A stretch of 64,000 nucleotides of DNA, from NCBI GenBank assembly GCA_001970855.1, contig LSSN01000044.1:50213-114212 (forward strand), written 5' to 3'. The stretch is from Smittium culicis. Taxonomy: Eukaryota > Kickxellomycota > Harpellomycetes > Harpellales > Legeriomycetaceae. How positions within the stretch are numbered: the stretch's first letter is position 1; the number at the start of each line of letters is the position of its first letter. Of this stretch, positions 11,801 to 21,930 are shown piece after piece. The translations under genes were made by a program, and so were the position numbers. The notes below the pieces were generated by a model, which saw nothing but the letters and a program-made list of their open reading frames with translations, ran no database searches and was not told where the DNA came from.

Positions 11801-14089
11801 AAAAATTTGGAATTTTTTAATAATATTTAAGGCATTCTATTTAAATAAAATTTTTAATTAGAATTTTTTTACTCTGTGATATTGAGCTATAATACGGATA
11901 ATTTATTTAATGTTTACTGTGCTTGAAAATAAATATTATTTTAGACACTCTATATTTATATTATAATACTCATATTGAAATTAGAATAAAATAACTCCAT
12001 TAAAATGATTGGTATCGGTATTCGAATATTATAATAATAGTTAATTAGATAGCTTTCATGATTTATTGTGGTTTATATGCTATACAGCTAAAAAATTAGC
12101 AAAAAAAAACAATTTTAGACTTTTTTTTAAAAAATATTTCTTTTGTAAGCCTTGGAAAATTGTACAATTTTAGGCTAATAAATTTTAATGTACACTTTAA
12201 TACCGAAAAAATTAAATTATTTAATAGTAAATCTTTTAAATCTATATTACTTAGAAACTTAGAAGCTTAATATTGAATAAGAAATTTATTATGAATTAAG
12301 AAATAGCTCGATCATATCGAAATGTACGTAAAATTTTCAAATTACTCGAGCTAAATCGAAAAAATCAATTATTTTGCAATTAATTAAGCATTTCTTATTG
12401 AAGATAGAAAAAAAATAATTTACTGGTTATTGCGAAATAACAGAAATTTATTATTTCCCCATTCGTATATCTATATAATAGCCTTTATTATATAATAGCT
12501 CTAATTCTGAATTATGATAATTGTACTCAAAATAATTCTGTAAGTATTTTGAGTAAAATTAAACAGAATTCTAACGTTTATCAAAAAAGTATGGATAGTC
12601 TGTTGATATCTATTATTTTACCTTTTTTTAGACCTTTATGGCCAAATAAATTTATTTTCACCTATGACACCGATTTCAACTATTTTATTCATTGATAATT
12701 ACTCATTGTTATAAAAATTTGATTTTTTTGAATTATAAATAGAGCGCCCACTTTTTTTTTCAATGATAAGATTGTTTTGTTTATTCCTTTAATTTTTTTT
12801 GGAGCATTTTTGGAATATAGATCATATTTATATTGAAGACTTTTTTCTTCGTATATATTTAAATAATAAAACTCGGTAATAAACCTCATAGCTTTATTTA
12901 AAATATTTATTTTATATAACCATTATATAATATACTTTCCAAACTACTTATAGTTACCCTTTTTATACCGTGAAAGATAACATATTCTAACACGATATAC
13001 TATAAAATACTAAACTCTCGTTAGATATAAATTAGTTGAGATTGATTAAACTAGTTAACTTGATTTCATTAAATATCCACAAACTTTTATTCAAAACGTT
13101 TTTATAATATTTTTTCTATTTTGTATTTTAATTATCATTTAAAGAGTAAGCTGAAGATTAAAAATGAATCGCTTGACGAATCCTTAAAAATAAACTGTTA
13201 GTATGAATTTTACTTAATCCATTTGTTAACCCAGAAGCAAGCTACGAAAATTTCAGAATTTAATATCATTTTATGTGCCGATTAACGAAAATTACTTAGA
13301 ATTTGAAGAGATTTATGAATGGGTAGATTTAATAATATACGGTATAACCAGCTAAATAGATTAGATTTACAATTAAAAGAATTAATTAATTAGGATGAAA
13401 GTGCGAGTTTTCACAAATTCGCTCAGTATAAAAATGAATATTTTTTGAACTGAAAAAAAAACATAAATAGTGTGTAGATGAAAATTTATCTAAATTTTAT
13501 ATTTTTTGAAGTCGCGCAAATACATGGAAACAATTTCAATATATAAATAATTAGGGATATAGTACCTATTGATAATTAAGATCCAACGAGGTTGCTTAAA
13601 AGTAAAGACCACATCTTGAGTAATGATTATTTATACTAAGAATCAAGCAGATTAATAATTCACAATTTAGATGAAAAACTACATTATTTCATGATAAGTT
13701 TTTTAGTCCTCAAAAAATAAATTATATCTGTAAACAAAAAGAAAGATGAGATAGAAAGAAAATGATATGAAATAGTACAATAGTATTTTTTGCAATGCAT
13801 TTTTCGTTTTTTATTTTATTGCAGTAAATAAAAAATATTTAATGAATATTTATTTATCAAAAAATCAATTTGAACGTCAAAATGTGCTATCTTACCTATT
13901 AAATTTTTATAGGATAAATAGCTGGAAAAATATATACACATGTTATATTATATATATATATATATATTTTTGGTAAATTTTGATTTGAACAAAATTATAA
14001 CTGGATATTTTTTTGTGAAAATTTGTATGTCATCATAAGTTAAATGTACAACATAAGCGTATCTTCAAGAGTTATCCAAGAAAGCTTTC
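11801..14089. other. AT-rich gene-free stretch with an AT microsatellite
   Basis: Very AT-rich, with only short chance frames. A simple alternating AT tract lies at about 13945-13966. Nothing else is recognised. Confidence 0.55.
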
Positions 14090-14290
14090 TGGTATAGATA
14101 TATGGGATATTCTTAGGGGAAAGTTGAACTTTTTTTCTTAGAGATTCTATTTATTTAGTCGGATAAACGTATTGGTTGATTCAAATAATCCATTCGATGG
14201 TCATATCTAAAAAAAATTTAAAAATAAAAGAAAGTATGACGATTAGGAAATTTTTAATAGAATTTCCACTTCTCGAAAAAATCTCCCATA
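14090..14290. repeat. Diverged direct repeat, unit 1
   Basis: Contains TATGGGATATTCTTAGG followed by a purine-rich stretch, TTTTTCTTA, an AATTCTA-like block, a 'GATAAA..TATTGGT' block and later an 'ATTTCCACTTCTCGAAAA' block. The same order of landmarks recurs at about 15005-15205, roughly 915 bp downstream, with many substitutions. It is probably an old tandem duplication or two copies of one element. Confidence 0.5.
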
Positions 14291-15004
14291 TACAGTGTAC
14301 CGACATCGATTAGCTCTAACTTAAAAAAATTTACTTTTGAATTTCAACGAAGCCAAGTTAAGGCTAGTTGAAAAACTCTTTGAGGTGGGGAGGGGGTCGG
14401 TTGAAAAATTATTTTAATAATATTTTTTAAAGGTTTTATGTATATTTTTAAATTGAGTTTAATAAACTCTGAGAAAAAAAAAACCACAATATATAGTTCT
14501 GGCTATAATAATTTAATTGCTATGTAGAATGAAGAATATTGTAATTAGCAGAAATATAGATATATACCAAAATTTTATATATATAGCTCTGTTTTTGTAA
14601 TTTTTAAGTGTTCAAATTTTATGTATGGATTTTATGAGTGGCCAAGTATGATATTATTTATTATTGAGTATTAATTAAATAAGATATTAAAATTTTAGGA
14701 TAAAATATTTATGAATTATTTGAGTATATTTTCTAATTGAAATCACACCAGTAATTTATAGTCTAATTCTAAAAAAAACGATTATAGAATAAAGCGCTTT
14801 TATACATGAAACCTCATAAAGATCAAATACAAAAAATAGAAATTTAAATACATTAATTCTACAGAATAAAATACAGGTACTAATCGGTTTATACTAGTTT
14901 CTCGGATAATGGAAGGTTGGTGTTCCATTTTCAACAATGATAAACTTGATGATTAAATTTGTATAATATATATAAGTTCTAGGATTTTAAAGTAGGAAAT
15001 TAAA

Positions 15005-15205
15005 ATCGAGCCAGTATAGATGGGATATTCTTAGGAGAAGTAGAATTATTTTTCTAATAAAATTCTAACTGTTTGTATGAATTAGATAAAACTATTGGTC
15101 ATATCATTTAATAAATATGATCTATTTTATTAGTAGGATTGAAAAATTAAACTAAATATTATGAGTAGGAAAAATTTAATGGTAAAAGTTTCACACTTCT
15201 AAAAT
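15005..15205. repeat. Diverged direct repeat, unit 2
   Basis: Second copy of the block seen at 14090-14290: GATGGGATATTCTTAGGAGAAG, a TTTTTCTAA stretch, 'GATAAAACTATTGGT' and 'GTTTCACACTTCTAAAA' in the same order. It is diverged, with indels. Confidence 0.5.
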
Positions 15206-16135
15206 AATCTTCCAGATATAAAACTAATTTTGCAGATTAATTTTTTTATAATTAAATAAATTTTAAATGATTATATAAAATTTCAACAATATTTCTACAT
15301 GTATAAAAATGATATTATATAGGGCATTTAAGAAATGTAGTTCAATTAGGATGAGTGGTATTTGATAATAATTTTTAGCATAATTTTTTCAGATTAAGAT
15401 AACTTTCGCAATTGGATTAGGCGATTAATTAAGTGTAACCGATATATATTGTCAGTGAAATTGCAGCTGGGTTTAGCATTATTGTTGATATAAGTCAAAG
15501 GAAAAGGCGAGAAATGAGTAACACAAGCGGATAGAGATCGATTAGTGTGATAAGATGAGCCGAGATAGGGATGTATCACTTAAAACTGCGTAATTCAAGA
15601 GAGAATATACCATCAGGGCTTTTTTTCTTAATACAAGTAAACTATAACTCGGTATACTTGCTGGATTTCAATGTACATATTTGCTGATTAATTTTGTTCA
15701 ACATAGCCCAGTCAATTGCGGTAAATAAAAAAAAGTAGAATCTAGAGTATAATAAGCTGTTGGATCCTTATAGGTGGCAGCAAATAAGTTTATATTGTTA
15801 AAAAGAATCAGCAAATAATAAAAGTCAAGAAATTATGAGAGCTTAAAGCGGTTATAGATAAAAATATATTCAGGAGAAAAGGAGTTATAGTTACTAGTTA
15901 TTGGCTGAAATTGGCATTTTTTCCCGAGCAAGTTGAAGGTTCAACTTTTAACAGCAAATAAAATCCAAAGAAAACTGGCGATGAGGAAAAGCGCACAATT
16001 GCTTATCATTTTTATAGGTAGAAATGATTGGCCGATTTTTTAAAGTTGATGGGCTTAGTAATGATTTTTAGGGGAAAGATTAGATAATTTTTTCCACTTT
16101 GATCAAATTAAGATTCCAATGCGGATGCAGAAACG
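15206..16135. other. Gene-free stretch upstream of the threonine aldolase
   Basis: No gene or repeat recognised. The sequence becomes less AT-extreme from about 15900 towards the aldolase promoter. Confidence 0.5.
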
Positions 16136-16143
16136 TATAAATA
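16136..16143 (+). promoter_or_regulatory. Candidate TATA box of the threonine aldolase gene
   Basis: TATAAATA lies about 195 bp upstream of the ATG, with CCAAT about 20 bp before it (around 16116). In an AT-rich genome a TATA-like octamer has little weight by itself; the local rise in G+C and the CCAAT make this one somewhat better than background. Confidence 0.35.
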
Positions 16144-16338
16144 CAAGCAAGAGTATCTGAAGACTGATACTAACTTCACTCGAATTTATTTATATTATTC
16201 GCTAAGCAGCAACTCTTCCTTTCCTCTCATAATATATTCACTTATTTTTTATCAACGCTGTGTGATAAAATTGTTTATTTTCACATTCACATATCTTTAC
16301 AAATAGTTATCATTTAAACACTACAATATTAATAAAAA

Positions 16339-17373
16339 ATGGATTTCATGTACGATTTCAGAAGTGATACTGTCACTAAGCCAACCCCAGAGATGTTGAG
16401 CGCTATGGCCGTTGCCCAAGTAGGTGATGATGTCAGCAGAGAAGATCCAACTGTCAACGAGCTCGAAAGTTACATCGCCAAGCTCACTGGAAAAGAAGCT
16501 GCCCTCTTCCTCGTAAGTTCCACCATGAGTAACCAAGTCGGAATTCGCTCGCATCTCACCCAACCTCCTCATTCAATCGTTTGCGACGACAGAGCGCACA
16601 TCCATCGTTTCGAAGCTGGTGCAGTTGCCCTAATCTCACAAGCGACCACATACTCTATTAAGCCTGCAAATGGAATCTACATGACAAGCGAAGAAATAGC
16701 CGCTGCTATTGTACCACCAGGCGACATTCATTTTAGCCCAACCCGCTTAATCGAACTTGAAAACTCGCTCGGAGGCAGTATCCTCCCTCTCGATGAAATG
16801 AAAAAAATCAGAGCTTTAGCAACCGAAAAAAACATAAAGATTCACCTCGACGGCGCTAGATTATGGAACGTCAGTATCGCTACAAACATCCCGATTATCG
16901 ATTTTTGCAACCAAGTTGACAGCGTCAACTTGTGTCTATCTAAAGGTCTTGGTGCCCCAGTAGGCGCTGTTCTCGCCGGTTCTGCCCAGTTCATCGAAAC
17001 CGCGCGCCAATACAGAAAGCTACTAGGTGGCGGATGGAGACAAGCTGGTGTCCTCGCTTCTGCCGCTCTCGTCGCAATCAAAACCATTTGGCCCAAAATG
17101 AGCCTCGACCACAAACGCGCTTGCAAACTCCGCGATGGTCTATTTGAGCTCGGTATCTCCACCGTCATCCCTGTTGATACTAACATCGTCATGGCTAAGG
17201 TCTCCGACGTCAACTTGAACGTCCCTAAACTCGGCGCTGAAGCTGCAAAACTCGGCCTCAAAATACGGGACGCTCAAGCTCCTGTTGTCAGATTCGTCAT
17301 CCACCATCAGCTCACCGATGAAGCCATCGATCTCTTACTTCAAGCCTTCAGATCAACCATTGCCTCTCAGTAA
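16339..17373 (+). CDS. GLY1: L-threonine (low-specificity) aldolase, PLP-dependent
   Basis: A complete intronless 344-residue protein, the usual length of the family. It splits threonine or allo-threonine to glycine and acetaldehyde in the cytosol, a source of glycine. Sequence evidence: the N-terminal YDFRSDTVTKPTPEM signature, DRAHIHRFE with the PLP-stacking histidine (H87), HLDGARLWN with the aspartate that binds the pyridine nitrogen (D171), and LCLSKGLGAPVG with the Schiff-base lysine K202. The start sits in a good context (AAAATGG) and the family signature begins within five residues. Codon use is strongly C-ending (ATC, CTC, GCC), with far more G+C than all neighbouring DNA; selection for high expression is the likeliest reason, recent transfer the alternative. 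Neighbours are unrelated and there is no cluster. Confidence 0.95.
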   Translation: MDFMYDFRSDTVTKPTPEMLSAMAVAQVGDDVSREDPTVNELESYIAKLTGKEAALFLVSSTMSNQVGIRSHLTQPPHSIVCDDRAHIHRFEAGAVALISQATTYSIKPANGIYMTSEEIAAAIVPPGDIHFSPTRLIELENSLGGSILPLDEMKKIRALATEKNIKIHLDGARLWNVSIATNIPIIDFCNQVDSVNLCLSKGLGAPVGAVLAGSAQFIETARQYRKLLGGGWRQAGVLASAALVAIKTIWPKMSLDHKRACKLRDGLFELGISTVIPVDTNIVMAKVSDVNLNVPKLGAEAAKLGLKIRDAQAPVVRFVIHHQLTDEAIDLLLQAFRSTIASQ

Positions 17374-17961
17374 TTTCCAAACCTCTATCCTCGTTTCATT
17401 TTTTAAATACTATTGTTAATTGATATACATTTATTTTTACCCCCCCCCCCCTTCTAGTTTCTTTCAGAAATTTTTAATAACTTCCTTAATTTTTAGCTTG
17501 TTTAATATTATTTTAATAATCAACTCATTATTTTCTTTTTTAAAATAACACTAATAAACAGTATCGCTATTAACTCTTTCCCGTCCAACACTCTTAAATA
17601 ATCCGAATTTATTGATTCGTTTATGGTTTATAAGTAAATATATTATTATCTACTATTCTCCAGCAAACCAATATTTTTTAAGTAATCGGAATTAAAGTAT
17701 TTTAATATAACCCAATTGGCTACGTTTCGAGGTCAAAAATAGTCTGCCGCCCGTGAAAGGGTTAAAGAGTATTTATAAATGTTTAAAATTCTCAAAAACT
17801 AAATTTTGATGGTCATATTCAAAGCCGAAGTCAAAGCCAGTTATTGTGAAAAAGTTTCATAAATAAACTAGAAAAAATGATTTATTATGACTATATATAT
17901 ATGATGAACAATTCTAAAGCATTGGAATTTTAGTTTTTTTAAAAGTAAAATACGCGCCTTT
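17374..17961. other. Convergent intergenic spacer
   Basis: This spacer holds the 3' ends of the aldolase (+) and the membrane-protein gene (-). It contains a 12-C homopolymer (17440-17451) and otherwise AT-rich UTR-like sequence; no gene is seen. Confidence 0.6.
17440..17451 (+). repeat. Poly-C tract (12 C)
   Basis: A pure C run about 70 bp after the aldolase stop codon, on the sense strand, in otherwise AT-rich DNA. Confidence 0.9.
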
Positions 17962-19966
17962 TTAATAAAAATCCAGAGTGATTAGGGCAAACAACATATT
18001 CATAAGAACATGGATAGATATCAGTATCATTACGAGAATCATATGCGGATACCGTTTCATGGTCTGCACGTTGATATCTGTAATGTCCGTTTTAAAACAG
18101 AACTTTGATATTAGCCTTATAATGCGGCCAACAACAAACTCGCAAATGTAAATAATGCTACTCGCTTTGATCGTCAACTCATAAGAATAGTGGTACTCAG
18201 GGCCTTCATCGTCACTAGGAAAAAATTGAAAGTACGGGTACAACGTTTTGTTTGGCCCGTAGTGAAGTATTGATACCCATGATAGAAACGCAATCATTGT
18301 TACGGATTCGGCGTAATTTCTCAGGTAAAAGCTAAATCCAATCTGCCGGCAATGTTCCTCGTAGCTGCAATTGGAGACTCCGATATACGTAAGAAACCTA
18401 TAAGTTAGCTTATTCATTCTAAGAGGAATAAACAGGACAATCCATAATGATGAGGCTAGTTGTAGAATAAAATACTGGCTTGGGCTGCGCAAACGTGCAA
18501 ACAAGTTTCTGTAAAAAATAAAGTAAGTCATATTAAAGTATAGCTGGAAGCAGTATTGTAAGGGCCACGATCGAATTTTTTCAGATATGACCCATCCAGA
18601 AACAACATCGAGTAGGTTGACAGTTATAAGCCAGGTGTAAACGTAGTAAAGTCCTTCAACGTTGTTGTGTGGTAGAGTTGAGACATAGAGGTGAGCTAGG
18701 TATTCGCCGGCAGTTAAAGCGATATACCAAGTAATAAAAATTCCGGTAAACCATAGAAATCTATTGTAAGATGATGGTGTGCGCCATTCTAAGGAATGAA
18801 AAAATATACCATCTTCAGGGTTTTGATTTACAGTCTGCCTACTTGTAATTGTTGAGTATTGGCGCCTTATTTGGGCAAAAGAAATGATTAGGGGGAAGAG
18901 AAGGGTGATTAGAGTTATTGCAGTCCAAGTTAGAGGATTATGGAGAAGTTTTACATCGTATCTGTAAAGAATGGCACCGATGGACATTGAAAAAATCCAA
19001 GAAGTAACATTAGCAGAAACAGCAGACATAGATTCGGGCCACCAATTTAAAGAGTACAAGTGGAAGATGTGAGTAACAAGCATTAGAGCGCATATGTTAT
19101 AAATGCCATAGTAAAAGAATAAGAAGACCCAGAAATTCGATTGATAGACAGATGTAGGGGATTCAGAGGGCTTTAATCTGGTTGGAATAGGGACAGAGAC
19201 CCATGCAAGGGTGATGAGGATGGGAAGAAGCATAATTATGATGAATCTGTAAAATGAGTTATGAATTTTGTTTGAAAAAGAGTCAGAGATGGAATTTCTT
19301 ATTGGTTCGACAGCATTTAAAGAGTGAGAAATAGACCAGGTTCTTCTTTTTTTGAGCTTTAGTCTTGATTCTCTAAAAGTAATCATATCGTCCCAGTGGG
19401 GATTGAAAACATCAAATTCATCGTTTTTGAAGACTTCAGAGTCGTCAATAAAGGAGTTTGGGATATTAGCACAAGGGGTAGAATCGGAGATGGAGTTGGA
19501 GTTGGACTGAGAGGGGATGTTAACAAAGTAATTGTTATTGAAAAGGTAAATTTCTTCTGAAGGGAGTATGGATACTTTAGAGCTCTTGGGTAAGAATTGG
19601 TCGTTATTAAAGGGGAGATTGTTAATTGAGTTGTAGTTCAAAGCCGGCTTTGAAAGTAAAGAGGTAAAGTCTAAGGAATCCTTTTTGAGAGAGGGAAATA
19701 AATCAGAGCTAAAGTGCTTGCTCTTCCGCCTAAGGGGATGTTCGATGTTACTATTTGAGATATTGACTTTATTTCTAGGGATTCTCTCTATGGGTATGGA
19801 AAAGGGTACGGTAAATTCGAGAAATAATGAAGTATATATATATATAAACAAGTATATATGGTAAGGTATGGTATGATGATGAAGTACCTGAGGAGGTGGC
19901 TATATCGATATTATAGTTTTTAGGGAGAGGTTCAGAATCGGAATTGTTGCAACTGTCAATTCGCAT
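17962..19966 (-). CDS. Multi-pass membrane protein of unknown function (two exons)
   Basis: The model has exon 1 19966-19888 and exon 2 19787-17962, joined by a GT-AG intron with matching phase (codon G|AG), giving 634 aa. I prefer this to the ATG at 19851, which lies inside the intron. The first 190 residues are polar and Ser/Asn-rich; the rest has about 8-10 hydrophobic segments beginning near residue 206 (FIIIMLLPILITLAWV). Distinctive blocks are HLYSLNWWPESMSAVSANVT, FYRNLFARLRSPSQYF, YLRNYAESVTMIAFLSWVSI and LHYGPNKTLYPYF. From memory this pattern (RNLFARLRS and ILHYGPN) resembles uncharacterised fungal membrane proteins, but I cannot name a function. It is not an MBOAT enzyme as far as I can see: the FYxDWWN and HDW signatures are absent. 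Sense-strand pyrimidine-rich DNA lies upstream, about 20156-20413. Confidence 0.8.
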
Positions 19967-21930
19967 GCTCTAAAGAAAGAAATTTGTTAAGGTGAAAGAG
20001 TTTGAAGCTTGGACCAGGAATTATAAAGAATCGAGAAATTAAATGTACAGGATAAGATCGGGGGAGAATTATAGAAGTCTTTGAATATTTTGGTATCGAA
20101 TCGAAATGTATATTGTATAAAATGAAAATTTAAGTTATGGCTTTTTTTTTTCTATTCAAAAAGAGGGAAGAAAAAAAGGAGGCATTTCCTGGTTATTTAG
20201 TAAAGGTACGAGAAAAAAAAGTAAAGGATTGGTAAATAAATGACTATAAAATAAATGTATAGGGAGAGGAGTATAGTTAATATATTCTTGGGGCTGATGC
20301 GAGGAAGTAAAAGAGCAGTGGCGAGAGAAAAACGGTATTTGGGGCGGGAGGATTAAGCAGAATTGATTAAAGAGGAAATTGGTATGAATTAGAGTAGAAA
20401 TACAAAAAAGCAAAGATGAAGAGGAGTATTAGGTATTATTTGAAGTCTTAAGGCTTTAGAAAATCAGCAAAGAAGTTAGCAAATAAGACTTTAATTAAAT
20501 ATATCTCAGGCTAAATGACGAGCCTTTTTTAAGCTGAGATTTTATTGCTGTTTAATAAGAAAGGAATTTTCTGCTCTGCAAGTATTTGAGGTTTGAGCAA
20601 ATTTAGGCTCTGGGAAAGTAGGGAAAAATCAGTCATCTTATTGGCCCTAATAATTGCTATAGATTTATTAGCTCTAATCATTGGCTGAAAATTGGGTGTA
20701 TTTTCTAAATAAGGTAGAAAATATTAGGAATTATCATTGAAAAGCTTATTCAAGACAATTATTGGTTGTTTCATCGCTTATAATAATCACAAGGTGGCAG
20801 CTATTGGGAGAGCTAAATACACAAGATTATTGTCCATATCTATTGGATTAAAAATTAATAAAATATAACATTATGTCACTATTGGACTTTTAAAAATATA
20901 AAAGTAATGAAGACCAATAAGATGTATATCGACAATAAACAAAGTCTACGAATAACCAATAGCAATGAATGAGAGGCTGTTTATTTGCATCAAATATTTG
21001 GCCAATAATAGATAGATTTTTCGCAGTAGAATGACTCAAGTATCAACCTAAGCCTGAAACCTATGGCTAAACTGTGCCATCTTTGTGATAAACTGTGCCA
21101 TCTTTAAGATAAACTTTCACGTCTTCAGGCTAAACTGTGCCATCTTTGTGATAAACTTCGCCGTCTCGATCGCAAAGCATAAACTTACAGACAAGATGGC
21201 CGGGTTCTAATGCACTACGAGCAGCTAGCTATCATATGCGTACTGATCGTATGACTTTTATAAAATGGTAGATATATGTTCATTCCTTTGTTCAAGGCTA
21301 TCTTAGTATAGAAGAATAAAGCCTTTAGAGGAGCTTTTAGTTTCTGGAAAATTAGCCAGCCAGCGGGTTATGAGCTAGAAACAGGACTGGCCAATGGCTC
21401 TTGAAACCGTTCTTGCGAAAAAATTAGGTGCACAGAGATCACATATTGGCTGTAAGATTCAATAGGCAGCCTATTTTACCTTTATAGTACATCTAATTTT
21501 TCAGCCTATGAAAATTATAACCTATAAAATGCAACTATTAAAACTATTTTATAAAAAAATGCCAGTAGTCTTGAAGACCAATAGAATATTATAACTCTCC
21601 ATATAAAATGTTTTATACCAATAAATATCTAGAAATAAAAGTATTATATTTTCAGCCAATAAATGGTTATAATTGAATTCACTTAGAAATAATAACGCCA
21701 ATGAAAATTTTTGTATTTCTATCAGAAGATTTTGGATCGGAGGAAAAAAAAAAAAAAACTTTAATTAGTATTAGTTTAGAAATGTTATAACCAACATAAA
21801 TACTCAAGCCATTAATTAGAGATAGCTTACCTTCGCCAGACGCAAATCTCAACTCTATACTAACACTAAAAGCATATACCCTTTCTGCCTTACCTCCATA
21901 TAACCCCTCTTTTTCTAAACCCATTATCAC
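19967..21930. other. Divergent intergenic region between membrane-protein and helicase genes
   Basis: About 2 kb with no supported gene. 20150-20420 is purine-rich on the plus strand, that is, pyrimidine-rich for the minus-strand gene, and may be its promoter or leader. CCAAT/ATTGG motifs are frequent between 20640 and 21670, and a 21-bp tandem repeat sits at 21066-21170. A minus-strand 85-codon frame in the purine-rich part looks like a compositional artefact. Confidence 0.55.
21066..21170. repeat. 21-bp tandem repeat, five units
   Basis: Units begin at 21066, 21087, 21108, 21129 and 21150 with the pattern G(C/A)TAAACTGTGCCATCTTTG. Units 1 and 4 are identical; units 3 and 5 are diverged. 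The period is exact, with no indels. Confidence 0.9.

Noticed and set aside
16842..17261. 139-codon minus-strand frame antisense to the threonine aldolase
   Set aside because: A shadow of the GC-richer coding sequence; the sense protein is clearly conserved.
17962..19851. Start of the membrane protein at the ATG 19851
   Set aside because: That ATG lies in a region with splice sites; an upstream exon (19966-19888) joins in phase and gives a better start.
20156..20413. 85-codon minus-strand frame rich in Pro, Phe and Leu
   Set aside because: Product of a pyrimidine-rich leader tract; no domain, and directly upstream of a real minus-strand gene.
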